NCBI GenBank assembly: GCA_910585465.1
Contig: CAJUEW010000004.1
Location: 62,001 to 126,000 of the forward strand
Reading direction: 5' to 3'
DNA from: an uncultured Lachnospiraceae bacterium
GTDB lineage: Bacteria; Bacillota; Clostridia; Lachnospirales; Lachnospiraceae
DNA length: 64,000 bases
Below are positions 8,380 through 17,679 of the stretch, piece after piece. Made by a program: the position numbers and the translations under genes. Under the pieces are notes generated by a model. The model did not search any database. It saw only the letters and a program-made list of their open reading frames with translations, and had not been told where the DNA came from. Position 1 is the stretch's first letter. Each line of letters opens with the position of its first letter.

Positions 8380-9000
8380 TCAGCTTTCCTGAGGATTCAG
8401 CATAAGCCGGATCTTTGACTGGACAACATCAAAAGCCACATTATTCATCCCGCTGTTAATGACAATATCCGCAATGGCACGGGTTGGTTCTACATAAAGA
8501 TAATGCATAGGCTTGACTGTAGTCAGGTATTGTTCCACAATATTATCCAGATCCCGTCCTCTTTCTTTTACATCCCGGACAATCCGGCGCAGAATCCGTT
8601 CATCCGCGTCTGCCTCCACATAGATTTTAATATCCAGCAGATCCTGTATCCTTTTGTCTGCCAGAAGAAGGATTCCCTCTGCCAGTATAATCTTTTTCGG
8701 TTCTATATGGATCGTCTGATCGGAACGGTTGTGAAGGCTGTAATCATAAACCGGGCAGTCAACAGCTTTCCCCTCCTTCAGCATCCGAAGATGCTTCAGC
8801 ATCAGGTCTGTTTCCAGTGAATCAGGATGGTCGTAATTCATTTTCTTACGTTCTTCAAATGGAACTTCATCCTGTCTGCGATAGTAGTTATCATGGTAAA
8901 TAACAGCGACATCATTTTTGAACTGTTCTTTCAGCCGGTTAGTAAACGTGGATTTTCCCGAACCGGTGCCCCCGGCAATACCAATAATCATGCAATTCAT
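8380..9000 (-). CDS. udk: Uridine kinase
   Basis: A 206-residue P-loop kinase that phosphorylates uridine and cytidine with ATP or GTP in pyrimidine salvage. Visible features are the P-loop GIAGGTGSGKST at 7-18, the nucleoside-binding HDNYYRRQDE segment near 36-45, NYDHPDSLETD near 55-65, and a lid region with RRIVRDVKERGRD near 137-149. Length matches the family. The start follows AGGAAGGGAG. The gene is monocistronic and divergent from the chemoreceptor. Confidence 0.95.
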   Translation of the reverse strand: MNCMIIGIAGGTGSGKSTFTNRLKEQFKNDVAVIYHDNYYRRQDEVPFEERKKMNYDHPDSLETDLMLKHLRMLKEGKAVDCPVYDYSLHNRSDQTIHIEPKKIILAEGILLLADKRIQDLLDIKIYVEADADERILRRIVRDVKERGRDLDNIVEQYLTTVKPMHYLYVEPTRAIADIVINSGMNNVAFDVVQSKIRLMLNPQES

Positions 9001-9105
9001 AATGGCTCCCTTCCTGTGCAGCTTTTATCAAATGTACTGCTTTTATTTTACACTTTATTTCCTCAGATTTCTACAGGAAGATATTCTGCGGCAGAAAAAA
9101 CGCTA

Positions 9106-9134
9106 TTGAGTATACGGGATAATCCTTGTATAAT
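9106..9134 (+). promoter_or_regulatory. Promoter of the chemoreceptor gene
   Basis: -35 TTGAGT (9106-9111), 17-bp spacer, -10 TATAAT (9129-9134). An in-frame ATG at 9126 lies inside this promoter, which rules it out as the start. No sigma-28-like motility promoter is evident. Confidence 0.7.
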
Positions 9135-9191
9135 ATAAAATATTATACAACATCTAACACCTATATGGAAAACACAAAAGAGGGAATATGC

Positions 9192-11243
9192 GTGAAATTT
9201 AAAAGTATTTTTCAGAAAATTATGATACCAATGGCATTGATTGTCTGCTTTCTTGGAACTGTGATTCTTGGAATCGTAGGAATTCTGTTTACGGGAACCT
9301 ATGAACAGCAGATCTATGAAAGAAACAATGACACCGCAAATTTCGTGTCTCAGTCCGTGGGAGGCTTTATGAATATGGCCTACAGGGTCACTGAACAGAT
9401 GGCATACATGAATGACATTCTCAGCATGAATACGCAGATACAAACACCGATTCTGGAAGATACTGCAAAAAGAAATGATTATTTTGAATTAATATACATA
9501 CAGGACATGAACGGAGATCAAACCGGGCGCTCCTCCGGTGAACTGGGCAACCGTGCAAACCGCTGGTGGTTCACCCAAATGCTGGAAACAGGAGAACCGT
9601 TTGTGTCAAAATCATATTATTCTGTAAATACAAATATGGCGTGCGCTTCTATATTTATTCCTCTGCGGCAGCAGGAAAAGGAGATAGGAATCCTTGCAAC
9701 GGATATCAAACTGGATAAGCTGCAGGAAGCCGTATCCGAGTTTTCAGATATTAACACCGGCACCATTTCTTTTATTATCGACGGCGAAGGTGTGGTGGTC
9801 GCCCATCCTGAAAAAATTTATTATGAAGAGCTATATAATTATCAGAACATGACCCGCACAGTGACAAAAAAGGACGAATATGGTCATGTTTTGTACGATG
9901 GCGACGGCAATATTTTAACAGAAGAACTGCCGATTGAAATTTCTCCCGAATATAAAAATATGATTAAAGAGGTGATGGCAGGCAAAAGCGGGCAGGGACT
10001 GATAACGGATAATGGAAAGGATTACTATATTAGTTATGCCCCCATCCCTATGGACGGTATTTCTGACTCCTGGTCTGTGATATCGCTCCAGGAAAAAGCT
10101 ACGGCAATGCAGCTAATGGATCGGATTCTCCGGTCAGGGATTCTGGCAACTGTAGCAACCGTTGTCCTGGCAGTGATCCTGATTTTTCTGCTTACCAGAA
10201 CAATTACAAAGCCTATACAGTATTGTCTGAAAAGACTGACCGATCTTTCAAAAGGAGATTTATCCATAGAGCTTCCGGATATAAAAGGAAGGGATGAGGT
10301 TTCACAGCTCCTTGAAGCAGTAGGAAATACGATAGAAACATTAAAAAAAATCATTGACGATATTACGGAACAGCTTCACCGGATTTCAGACGGAGATCTG
10401 ACAAATCAGGCAGAATATGTGTACAGCAAAGACTTCAACGGACTGGGGCAGTCCCTGGGCTCTATCAGCCTGAGCCTGAATCAGTCATTAAAACGAGTCA
10501 GCGCTCACTCTGCTGAAGTATCGGCTAACGCCGCTTCCCTCTCCCAGACAGCACAATCTCTGGCAAAGGACACGGAGCTTCAGGAAAATGCAGTAGAAAA
10601 GCTGGCTTCAGAAATTGAAAATACATCCGGCGGCATCAGCGGCAGTGTGGAATTTTCTCAAAAATTAAAAGAAAAAATGAGCGAAGTACGTAAAACCATG
10701 TCAGCCACCAACCGTTTTGCCCAGGAATTACTGCAGGCTATGAATCTTATTCAGGAGGATTCTCAAAAAATCAGCGGTATTGCCAAGACCATACAGGATA
10801 TTTCTGTCCAGACCAATCTTCTTGCTTTGAATGCATCCGTGGAAGCCGCTAGAGCAGGCAAAGCAGGCATAGGCTTTTCCGTAATTGCCGGCGAAATCCG
10901 CGATCTGGCTTTGCACTGCTCCGAAGCAGTCGAAAATACAGAGCAATTAATCGGAACCACTCTGGATGAAATAGCAAGAGGTGTGGATACGCTGAATGTG
11001 ACGGTTGATACTATCCATGATTCGGCCAGAGGAATACAGGAAGCAAATGATCTGATCGAAGGAATTGCCAAGACGGCTGAAATCCAAAAGGAATCCATAA
11101 ATCAGATTTCAGCCACTCTGGAACAGATTTCCATTGTAGTTCAAAATAATTCCTCAGTTGCCCAGGAAACTGCATCCTCCAGTATAGAGATGCAGGAACA
11201 TGCTCATCAGCTTCAGCAGGCTGTGCAGAAATACCGCTTTTAA
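9192..11243 (+). CDS. Methyl-accepting chemotaxis protein with dCache-type sensor
   Basis: A 683-residue transmembrane chemoreceptor. I place the start at GTG 9192 because AGAGGGA lies six bases upstream and the frame then opens KFKSIFQKI before the first TM segment (about 9-32). The extracellular region of about 270 residues looks like a double Cache ligand-binding domain (note the RWWFTQM and PLRQQEKEIGILATDI stretches). TM2 is near 313-333, then HAMP, then the signalling coiled coil. The conserved tip reads EAARAGKAGIGFSVIAGEIRDLA. No che or flagellar genes are nearby, so it is an orphan receptor. The ligand is unknown; Cache receptors often bind amino acids or small acids. Confidence 0.9.
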   Translation: MKFKSIFQKIMIPMALIVCFLGTVILGIVGILFTGTYEQQIYERNNDTANFVSQSVGGFMNMAYRVTEQMAYMNDILSMNTQIQTPILEDTAKRNDYFELIYIQDMNGDQTGRSSGELGNRANRWWFTQMLETGEPFVSKSYYSVNTNMACASIFIPLRQQEKEIGILATDIKLDKLQEAVSEFSDINTGTISFIIDGEGVVVAHPEKIYYEELYNYQNMTRTVTKKDEYGHVLYDGDGNILTEELPIEISPEYKNMIKEVMAGKSGQGLITDNGKDYYISYAPIPMDGISDSWSVISLQEKATAMQLMDRILRSGILATVATVVLAVILIFLLTRTITKPIQYCLKRLTDLSKGDLSIELPDIKGRDEVSQLLEAVGNTIETLKKIIDDITEQLHRISDGDLTNQAEYVYSKDFNGLGQSLGSISLSLNQSLKRVSAHSAEVSANAASLSQTAQSLAKDTELQENAVEKLASEIENTSGGISGSVEFSQKLKEKMSEVRKTMSATNRFAQELLQAMNLIQEDSQKISGIAKTIQDISVQTNLLALNASVEAARAGKAGIGFSVIAGEIRDLALHCSEAVENTEQLIGTTLDEIARGVDTLNVTVDTIHDSARGIQEANDLIEGIAKTAEIQKESINQISATLEQISIVVQNNSSVAQETASSSIEMQEHAHQLQQAVQKYRF

Positions 11244-11271
11244 ATTGGAAGACACGGATTTTTGCGGGCTG

Positions 11272-12048
11272 TTATAATACCTCTCTCAATACCGATGCCG
11301 CATTCCTATAAGAATAATGCCAGTTTTCCGGAATATCTGCCTCAACCGTCAACGTATCCTGATAACCGGATTTCATTAATGCCTTTAAAAATTCCGTATA
11401 ATCAAAATCATCCTCCAGCTTCGGGAATGGCCGCTGTGGATAAGAAGCCGGATAATCAATATGAATATGATGAACATAGTTCACATAAGCTACAATATCC
11501 TCAAACGGCTCTCCCGACCAGACCATATGTCTTAAATCTGCCATGGTAAAGAGATTCGGCATATGAACCTCACGAATCACCCGCACCGCCTCCGGCAGCG
11601 TATTGACATAATTTGAATATTTAGGACCCAGCGGTTCCAGAATGACTTCTACTTCATGCTCTCCTGCAATTTCCGCAAACATCCTCATAAAATGGATAAA
11701 ACGGTTTTCTTTTTGAATACTGCTTTCCTCCGGCAACCAGCGCGCTTTTCCATTCCCCAGAACCACTTTTTTTATTCCAAGAGTACTTGCCCTCTGACAT
11801 GCATGTTCCAGATAGTCCTTATATTCCATCGCCTGGAAATGCTCGGTAAAAAACCAGGGATTTACAATAGGAAGCGCCCGCGCGCCTGCCAGCACCGGAA
11901 CCCCTCTTTTCCATACCTTATTGCAAAAAGCATCGAATTCCCTTTCCGGCAACGCTTCAATCTCCGGAACATCCAGTTCTGCATAATCAAATCCTGCCTG
12001 ACATATATCTTCATAATCTGCAATTCGTCCAAATCCGCCCAGCTTCAT
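11272..12048 (-). CDS. TIM-barrel sugar (phosphate) isomerase/epimerase, third in the TRAP cluster
   Basis: A 258-residue protein of the AP-endonuclease-2-like xylose isomerase fold. Metal-ligand type positions are visible: EVILEPLGPKYSNY (about 131-144), MADLRHMVW (about 167-175), HHIHIDYP (about 192-199) and TVEADIPEN near the C-terminus. It would catalyse a divalent-metal-dependent isomerisation or epimerisation of a keto/aldo sugar. It is the last gene of the long operon, 198 bases after dctP, and meets the chemoreceptor gene tail to tail. It differs clearly in sequence from the two other barrels in the operon. The substrate cannot be assigned. Confidence 0.82.
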   Translation of the reverse strand: MKLGGFGRIADYEDICQAGFDYAELDVPEIEALPEREFDAFCNKVWKRGVPVLAGARALPIVNPWFFTEHFQAMEYKDYLEHACQRASTLGIKKVVLGNGKARWLPEESSIQKENRFIHFMRMFAEIAGEHEVEVILEPLGPKYSNYVNTLPEAVRVIREVHMPNLFTMADLRHMVWSGEPFEDIVAYVNYVHHIHIDYPASYPQRPFPKLEDDFDYTEFLKALMKSGYQDTLTVEADIPENWHYSYRNAASVLREVL

Positions 12049-12246
12049 CTTTTATTTCCTCTTCCTATATATTTTAAAGTACTGTCTTTGTATTCAGCAG
12101 AACACTTGCCGAATCACTTCCATGAGCATTGTCCGCCTGTTTTATGTTTAAAATAGTGAATCCGAATACCCGTCATTGCTTTTAAAGTATGCTATAAAAC
12201 ATGCTGTGCCCTCTGTTTCTGGTGTTTGAAACCGGCTGACTGTTCA

Positions 12247-13317
12247 TTAATAGTTTTCACGAGTCGCGAGCAGCAGATCATACAACGCCTTCTGCCCTGC
12301 ACTTGCTCCGGCCAGGAAATTATCCACTACCGGCTGAACTGCCTCTTTAAATGATGTTTTGTCCACCTCAATAATTTCAACTCCCTGTGCTTTCAGTTCT
12401 TCCATACCAGCCTCAGTGGCTTCCGGCCAGATCTCATTGTTCCATGTGTCAGAGAATTTTTCTCCGGCCTCCAGAATTGCTTCCTGATTTTCAGAAGACA
12501 AACTGTCAAACCAAACTTTACTTACAAATACCGGATCCGGAATTGTAAAATGCTCTGTTAACGAGAAATATTTCGCAAGCTCCTGCCAGCCATTTGCCAC
12601 AATAACGGACGGCGTATGATCCAGCCCGTCAATGGTTCCCTGCTGCAGTCCGGTATAGATTTCGCTGGAGCCAAGAGGAGTAGCGATTGCACCCATAGCA
12701 TTAGTAGAATCCGCCAGAATCGGGTCCTGCATACAGCGAATCTTCAGGCCCGACAGATCCGATGAAGTATTCACAGTTTTTTTCTGGTTCAGCATACTGC
12801 GGCTTCCTATATCGGTCCAGGCAATGATCACAAATCCATTAGCTTCCGCATCTGCTTCCAGCATCTTGCGAACTGCAGGATCCATAACCGTTGCGCACGC
12901 CTGCTGCCCGCTTTCCCACAGATACGGCAGAGAAAACACTGACCACATATCATTAAACGCAGAAAGGTCTGTTGCCGCACACTCTGTCATCTCGATGGTT
13001 CCATTTCCCAAGCCCTCAAAGGTTGCAGTCTTGTCACCCAGTTGGGAAGATGGGTAGAATTCCATCCTCATACGGCCTTCGGAGCACTCCTCAATCAGTT
13101 CACCTAATCTGGAGGCTCCGTCCGCCTGCGTACCAGTGGACGGGTAGGTTACTGAATATTTTACAACGATCTGAGAAGAATCGGCAGCACTTTCAGAAAC
13201 TGCAGGCGCAGGTGTGCTGCTGTCGTTTACAGACATAGATTCCCCGGAGTTGCCGCATCCGGCCAGGCCAAGAACCATACCTGTTGCCAGTAACATAGAA
13301 ATAAGTTTTTTTTTCAT
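12247..13317 (-). CDS. dctP: TRAP transporter substrate-binding lipoprotein, DctP family
   Basis: A 356-residue extracytoplasmic solute receptor. I start at 13317 because AAAGGAG lies just upstream and the frame then begins MKKKLISMLL, a lipoprotein signal ending in the lipobox LAGC (Cys about 21). DctP-family features include the GLKIRCMQDP motif (about 180-189), whose Arg salt-bridges a substrate carboxylate in characterised members, and QQGTIDGLDH (about 215-224). That argues for a carboxylated solute. It lies about 6 kb downstream of its permease genes, separated by eight metabolic genes, instead of beside them as is usual. Confidence 0.93.
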   Translation of the reverse strand: MKKKLISMLLATGMVLGLAGCGNSGESMSVNDSSTPAPAVSESAADSSQIVVKYSVTYPSTGTQADGASRLGELIEECSEGRMRMEFYPSSQLGDKTATFEGLGNGTIEMTECAATDLSAFNDMWSVFSLPYLWESGQQACATVMDPAVRKMLEADAEANGFVIIAWTDIGSRSMLNQKKTVNTSSDLSGLKIRCMQDPILADSTNAMGAIATPLGSSEIYTGLQQGTIDGLDHTPSVIVANGWQELAKYFSLTEHFTIPDPVFVSKVWFDSLSSENQEAILEAGEKFSDTWNNEIWPEATEAGMEELKAQGVEIIEVDKTSFKEAVQPVVDNFLAGASAGQKALYDLLLATRENY

Positions 13318-13403
13318 TATTTTGAATCTCCTTTTCTTATATTTTAAATTCCATATCCACCTGGACACCGGCCAGAGCAGATACTGTTTTCAGTTCCAAA
13401 AAC

Positions 13404-14369
13404 TTACGCCCACCACATCTCTGTCTTTTCTTCAAAAATCAATGCATCTTTGATGATTCTGACTGCTTTTTCCAGACCTTCAAATCGATTGACAAGACTG
13501 TCCTCATGCTCGATGCTTACTGCGCCGTTATATCCCGCCACACGCAGAGCAGAAAAGATATCTTTCCAATAGGCGGCATCATTGCCGTAACCTATAGTCC
13601 GAAAAATCCAGGAACGATTGAGCTCGTCACTGTAATGTCTGGTATCCAGCACACCATTGACAGCAGTATTGATTGGATCAAGCTTTACATCTTTTGCATG
13701 CACATGATAAATTGCATCTTTCAGCTCCCGAATAACTGCCACAGGACTCATTCCCTGCCAAAGCAGATGACTGGGATCAAAATTGGCCCCAATCTCTGTT
13801 CCGACTGCCGCGCGAAGTCTCTTTAAGGTATCTGTGTTATATACCATAAATCCCGGATGCAGCTCCAGGGCAATCTTCGTCACCTTATGCTCTCTTGCAA
13901 AATCTACAAACTCTTTCCAGTACGGGATCAACACTTCATTCCACTGATATTCCAGAATCCTCAAATAATCATCCGGCCAGGAGCAGGTCACCCAGTTGGG
14001 ATATTTTGAATCCGGACAATCTCCCGCACATCCGGAAAAACAGGTAATCGTGTCCAGACCCAATTCCTGACAGAGCCGTACTGCATCACGCATATCTGCG
14101 TCATAGGAAACTGCAAGCTCACGGTCCGGGTGGATTGGATTGCCATGGCAGGAAAGCGCACTGATTGTCAAACCAGAATCCGAGAGCAGACGTTTAAATT
14201 CTTTGAGCTTTTCCGTATCCGCAAGCAGAGCTCCTGGATCCACATGTGACTTACCTGCATAGCCTCCGCATCCGGGTTCAATAGTCTGAATCCCCATTTT
14301 TTGAAAAAAGTCAAGCGCTTCTGCAAGCGGTCTGTCCTGAAGAATATTTGCCACAATACCGATCTTCAT
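13404..14369 (-). CDS. TIM-barrel sugar isomerase/epimerase, second in the TRAP cluster
   Basis: A 321-residue xylose-isomerase-like TIM-barrel protein, longer than its two neighbours of the same fold. Candidate metal ligands appear in IALELHPGFMVYN (about 165-177), NFDPSHLLWQ (about 197-206), VHAKDVKLD (about 225-233) and VSIEHEDSLV near 292-301. The pattern of E, D, H and E ligands is conserved in active members. It shows the RBS GGAAGGAG and is tightly spaced after the Gfo/Idh gene. In gut Firmicutes such Gfo/Idh-epimerase pairs often act together on 3-keto sugar intermediates; here that is only an inference. Confidence 0.85.
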   Translation of the reverse strand: MKIGIVANILQDRPLAEALDFFQKMGIQTIEPGCGGYAGKSHVDPGALLADTEKLKEFKRLLSDSGLTISALSCHGNPIHPDRELAVSYDADMRDAVRLCQELGLDTITCFSGCAGDCPDSKYPNWVTCSWPDDYLRILEYQWNEVLIPYWKEFVDFAREHKVTKIALELHPGFMVYNTDTLKRLRAAVGTEIGANFDPSHLLWQGMSPVAVIRELKDAIYHVHAKDVKLDPINTAVNGVLDTRHYSDELNRSWIFRTIGYGNDAAYWKDIFSALRVAGYNGAVSIEHEDSLVNRFEGLEKAVRIIKDALIFEEKTEMWWA

Positions 14370-14390
14370 TCTTCTTCTCCTTCCGGAATC

Positions 14391-15494
14391 TTAGTCAAGG
14401 CTGACCCAGCGGCCTGTCTTTGCACTTTCATATATCCTGTCAAGCACCTCCATCTGATGCAGTCCATCCTCAAAGGTTGCATATGGATTGGACGGCTTTA
14501 CTCCGCGGATCGCGCCGTAAATGGCTGTAAAATTCTGTTTAAACGCATCCGGGAATCCTTCCACATGTCCTCCCGGATAAGCTACCACCGGCACAGTATT
14601 CGGATGAGCCAAATCCTGGTCTTTCGTCCACAGCCGATTCGGTTCGCTGCGATAACCAAACTGCAGATCACCAATGCTTTCGCTGTCCCAGGAAACGGAA
14701 CCTGCCGAACCGGACACCTGATATGTAATTTGATTCTTTTTCCCCTGATGCACCTGTGAAAATACAGCATTCCCAACCGCACCATTCTCAAAACGAACCA
14801 TAATATAAGAAGTATCCTCGGTATCTACTTCCACCTCCTGTACTTCTCCTGACTGACCGATCTGTCTGACCGGCAAATCTGTCTGAAACTCCGCAAAGAC
14901 TTCTTTCACCCTGCTGCCAATTACATATTCGGCAAGATCGATCCAGTGGGAACCGATGTCGGATGTAACCCTGGTATTTCCTCCATTTTTTGACAGCATA
15001 CGCCAGTTAAAGTCCGTCCTCCGCGAGAAGCAGTCCTGCAGATATCCGCCATGTATTCCGTAGATCTTACCCAGTGAGCCATCCTGGAGCATATTACGAA
15101 GCTGATGGTTAGCGGGATAGAAACGGTTATGGAAATTAACTGCATGAACAAGACCGCTCTTCCTGGCAGCCTCCAGCATCTCCTTCGCTTCTCCGGCGTT
15201 TCTTGCCATAGGTTTCTCACAGATCACATTTACTCCATGCTCCAGCGCATACATTGCGATTTCTTTGTGAGTATTATTCGGTGTACAAATATGGATGCAA
15301 TCCGGCCTGCACACTTCAATCATTTCCTGATAATCTGAAAATCCATTGGGAATATCCAGCGCCTCCGCTTTTTTCTGCGCATCCATAATATCCACCAGCG
15401 CAACCAGCTCCACGCCCGGCACCCGCCTGATCGCGTCCACATGCGCTGCTCCGATAAAACCAAAGCCAATTACTGCTGCCTTTAATCTCTTCAT
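14391..15494 (-). CDS. Gfo/Idh/MocA family NAD(P)-dependent sugar dehydrogenase
   Basis: A 367-residue oxidoreductase. I start at 15494, where AGGAGGAAAT precedes ATG and the frame begins with the Rossmann motif AVIGFGFIGAAH (about 6-17). The family signature CEKPMARN follows at about 95-102, and the catalytic segment near 170-190 includes a GSHWIDLAEY stretch with the conserved His. It would oxidise or reduce a hydroxyl on a sugar or inositol-like ring using NAD(H). Immediate neighbours are a ROK kinase upstream and an epimerase downstream, consistent with oxidation-epimerisation chemistry. Substrate unknown. Confidence 0.9.
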   Translation of the reverse strand: MKRLKAAVIGFGFIGAAHVDAIRRVPGVELVALVDIMDAQKKAEALDIPNGFSDYQEMIEVCRPDCIHICTPNNTHKEIAMYALEHGVNVICEKPMARNAGEAKEMLEAARKSGLVHAVNFHNRFYPANHQLRNMLQDGSLGKIYGIHGGYLQDCFSRRTDFNWRMLSKNGGNTRVTSDIGSHWIDLAEYVIGSRVKEVFAEFQTDLPVRQIGQSGEVQEVEVDTEDTSYIMVRFENGAVGNAVFSQVHQGKKNQITYQVSGSAGSVSWDSESIGDLQFGYRSEPNRLWTKDQDLAHPNTVPVVAYPGGHVEGFPDAFKQNFTAIYGAIRGVKPSNPYATFEDGLHQMEVLDRIYESAKTGRWVSLD

Positions 15495-15581
15495 ATTTCC
15501 TCCTAATTCCGTATCTGTCTCTTTATGCCTTTGGAGTCGAAAAGCTTTCCGGGCACTATTGGACAGATGACGTTTCAATTT

Positions 15582-16526
15582 CTATCTCTCCAGAACCAGT
15601 GCCGCCGCTCCCAGAAGAGCCGCCTCATAGCCCAGCGGAGTCTCTATAATATCAATATTCTGCATCCGTTTAAAAGCATTTTGCTGTACAGAAGTCCGAA
15701 TGGACGGAAGCAGGAGATCAAGAGAAGCCGCCACTCCGCCACCAATTACGACTGCCTGTGTATTTAATATGTTAATACAATAAGAAATGCCCCGTCCCAG
15801 ATAGGTGCCTACCTGATCTATAATATCCAATGCGTCATTATTCCCTGCCCTGGCAAGTGCCGCACAGCCTGCCCCGTCCGGTTTTAACCCCATCTTTTCC
15901 AGCGCCTTTGCAAATTCAGTAGAATCCAGTGCACGTTTTCTTGTCTCCCGAATCAATGCCGTACCGGAGCCATGTGCCTCCAGGCACCCATACTGCCCGC
16001 AGGGACAATGAGCTGGGTTCTTGTATTCAACTTTCAGATGTCCCAGTTCACCGGCAAATCCATATCCGCCCCGGACCAGCTTTGAACTTTCTACCACTGC
16101 TCCGCCGACCCCTGTACTCACTGTCATCCAGATAAAGTCCGTATAGTTTTTTCCAACTCCAAACCGCTGTTCGCCGATGGCACAAGCATTGACATCGTTT
16201 TCACACTGTACCTTCAAAAATCCCAGTTCTGACCGAAGGATATCTGCCACTGGTACATTCTCCCAGTCCGCATATGGCGCATAAATCAATACACCATCTT
16301 TATTATTTACAATACCTGGAAGTGCTGCGCCCATACCAATAAAATCATCTGCCGTTAGTCCCATCTGTCTCATCAGACATCTCATTGATTCTGCGCACAT
16401 ACTAAGATGTGTCTCATAGCCTGCCACAACTGACGGAAACTTTTCCTGTGCCAGTATTTTGCCTTTTTCATCCAGGACAGCAGCTATTGTTTTTGTTCCG
16501 CCGATATCTAACGCTGCAATATACAT
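15582..16526 (-). CDS. ROK-family sugar kinase
   Basis: A 314-residue kinase of the ROK family (repressor-ORF-kinase) without a DNA-binding domain, so probably an enzyme. The ATP motif DIGGTKTIAAVLD is at 6-18. The sugar-binding catalytic segment ENDVNACAIGE is at about 108-118, with the Asp as base. The zinc-binding GHLKVEYKN...CPCGQYGCLEAHGSG region is at about 152-183. ROK kinases act on glucose, N-acetylmannosamine, N-acetylglucosamine, fructose or allose. With a TRAP carrier it recalls NanK, but no nanA or nanE is here. Confidence 0.9.
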   Translation of the reverse strand: MYIAALDIGGTKTIAAVLDEKGKILAQEKFPSVVAGYETHLSMCAESMRCLMRQMGLTADDFIGMGAALPGIVNNKDGVLIYAPYADWENVPVADILRSELGFLKVQCENDVNACAIGEQRFGVGKNYTDFIWMTVSTGVGGAVVESSKLVRGGYGFAGELGHLKVEYKNPAHCPCGQYGCLEAHGSGTALIRETRKRALDSTEFAKALEKMGLKPDGAGCAALARAGNNDALDIIDQVGTYLGRGISYCINILNTQAVVIGGGVAASLDLLLPSIRTSVQQNAFKRMQNIDIIETPLGYEAALLGAAALVLER

Positions 16527-16547
16527 AAGTTTACCCTCCGATACCTC

Positions 16548-17108
16548 TTATGCACTTACATTGTCCGCGTAGATCCGCTGTGAGATTGCATGTCCAAGAA
16601 TCACATGAATATCCTCCACTACGCCATAGTTCTTAGAAGGAACCACCATGGCAAGGTCAGACATATGAATAATTTTTCCGCCTTTATCTCCGACAACACA
16701 TGCGGTTCTGGCCCCATTTTCTCTTGCATAACGGTGAGCTTCCACAAGATTCGGTGAACTGCCTGAGACAGAGAAGGTCAGAACCAGATCCCCAGGCTCC
16801 AGAAAATTCTTCATCTGTTCAGAGAAGGTCGTCTCATAACCGCAGTCATTACCAAGGGCACTGAAGATGGCCCCGTTATCCACCGGAGAGAAAATTTTAA
16901 GCCGCTTGGAATCTTTTGTGTTGATTCCTTTTCCAAAATCACATACCCAGTGAGATGCGGCCGCTGCGCTGCCTCCATTCCCAAGCAGGAAAAGATGCTT
17001 CCCGTTCTTTCTGGTCTCCTCGATCATATCAAATAATTTCTGGACCTCTTCTCTTTTCAGACTGGAAAGAGTGCTATTTAACATTTTGCTGTAATCATCA
17101 AAAAACAT
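16548..17108 (-). CDS. SIS-domain phosphosugar isomerase, GmhA-like
   Basis: A 186-residue protein of one SIS domain. It shows the phosphosugar-binding GNGGSAAAASHW (about 44-55) and the second loop TFSVSGSSPNLVEA (about 110-123), as in sedoheptulose-7-phosphate isomerase GmhA. The cluster contains no heptose kinase or LPS genes, so a role in aldose-ketose isomerisation of the sugar phosphate made by the adjacent ROK kinase is more likely. RBS AGGAGG. The gap to the kinase gene is about 20 bases. Confidence 0.88.
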   Translation of the reverse strand: MFFDDYSKMLNSTLSSLKREEVQKLFDMIEETRKNGKHLFLLGNGGSAAAASHWVCDFGKGINTKDSKRLKIFSPVDNGAIFSALGNDCGYETTFSEQMKNFLEPGDLVLTFSVSGSSPNLVEAHRYARENGARTACVVGDKGGKIIHMSDLAMVVPSKNYGVVEDIHVILGHAISQRIYADNVSA

Positions 17109-17183
17109 ATCTAAATCCTCCTGATTGAACCTGCTCTGTTATTTCTAAATTTAAATTCTGCATCTGTTAAACAAACGCTGTTT

Positions 17184-17621
17184 TTAGTCTTCTTCTATGT
17201 ATTCGCCGGAGTTATCCTCCAGAACATCGTAGCCTGCGCGAATATACAAATCAAGCTGCGGCGGCGTAGCAATGCCAAGTGTTACAAAGTCTTCCGTATT
17301 TCCCGCCGGATTACGGGTGCCATGCAGGACACCCGGAGGCGCATAGACAATATCTCCCGCCTTCGTCGGAATCCACTTATCATAGAGATAACACTCTCCT
17401 TCCCCGCTGTAGATAATAAGAATCTCCTCAGATACCGGATGTTTATGCGGAGCAAATTCTTTGCCTGGTTTATGAAAGCCAACTGCAATATTAGCGCCAC
17501 GACACCCCATCTTTGGATTTAATGCAAAATGTACATCATGTCCGTTTGGCATTGTCCATATTTCACCGCCATCAATACTGAATTTTCCACCATATTTCAT
17601 TACATGTTCTTTTTTTGTCAC
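17184..17621 (-). CDS. Cupin-domain protein
   Basis: A 145-residue single-cupin protein. Motif 1 is G...PHKHPVSEEILIIYSG (about 61-76) and motif 2 is PPGVLHG (about 97-103). The two His and Glu of motif 1 and the His of motif 2 can bind a metal. The start codon is GTG, with AAGGAG nine bases upstream. Small cupins in sugar clusters act as lyxose- or keto-sugar isomerases or as mutarotase-like accessories. Which applies here cannot be told. Confidence 0.85.
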   Translation of the reverse strand: MTKKEHVMKYGGKFSIDGGEIWTMPNGHDVHFALNPKMGCRGANIAVGFHKPGKEFAPHKHPVSEEILIIYSGEGECYLYDKWIPTKAGDIVYAPPGVLHGTRNPAGNTEDFVTLGIATPPQLDLYIRAGYDVLEDNSGEYIEED

Positions 17622-17679
17622 AATGATTTTCTCCTTTTTATTAACAGTCTTTCAGAATCTCCAATTTTTCTTCCACTTT

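Noticed and set aside
9126..9191. An ATG start for the chemoreceptor at 9126
   Set aside because: It lies within the promoter, overlapping the -10 region, and lacks a ribosome binding site.
15495..15578. N-terminal extension of the Gfo/Idh protein
   Set aside because: AGGAGG and the Rossmann motif directly after 15494 fix the shorter start.
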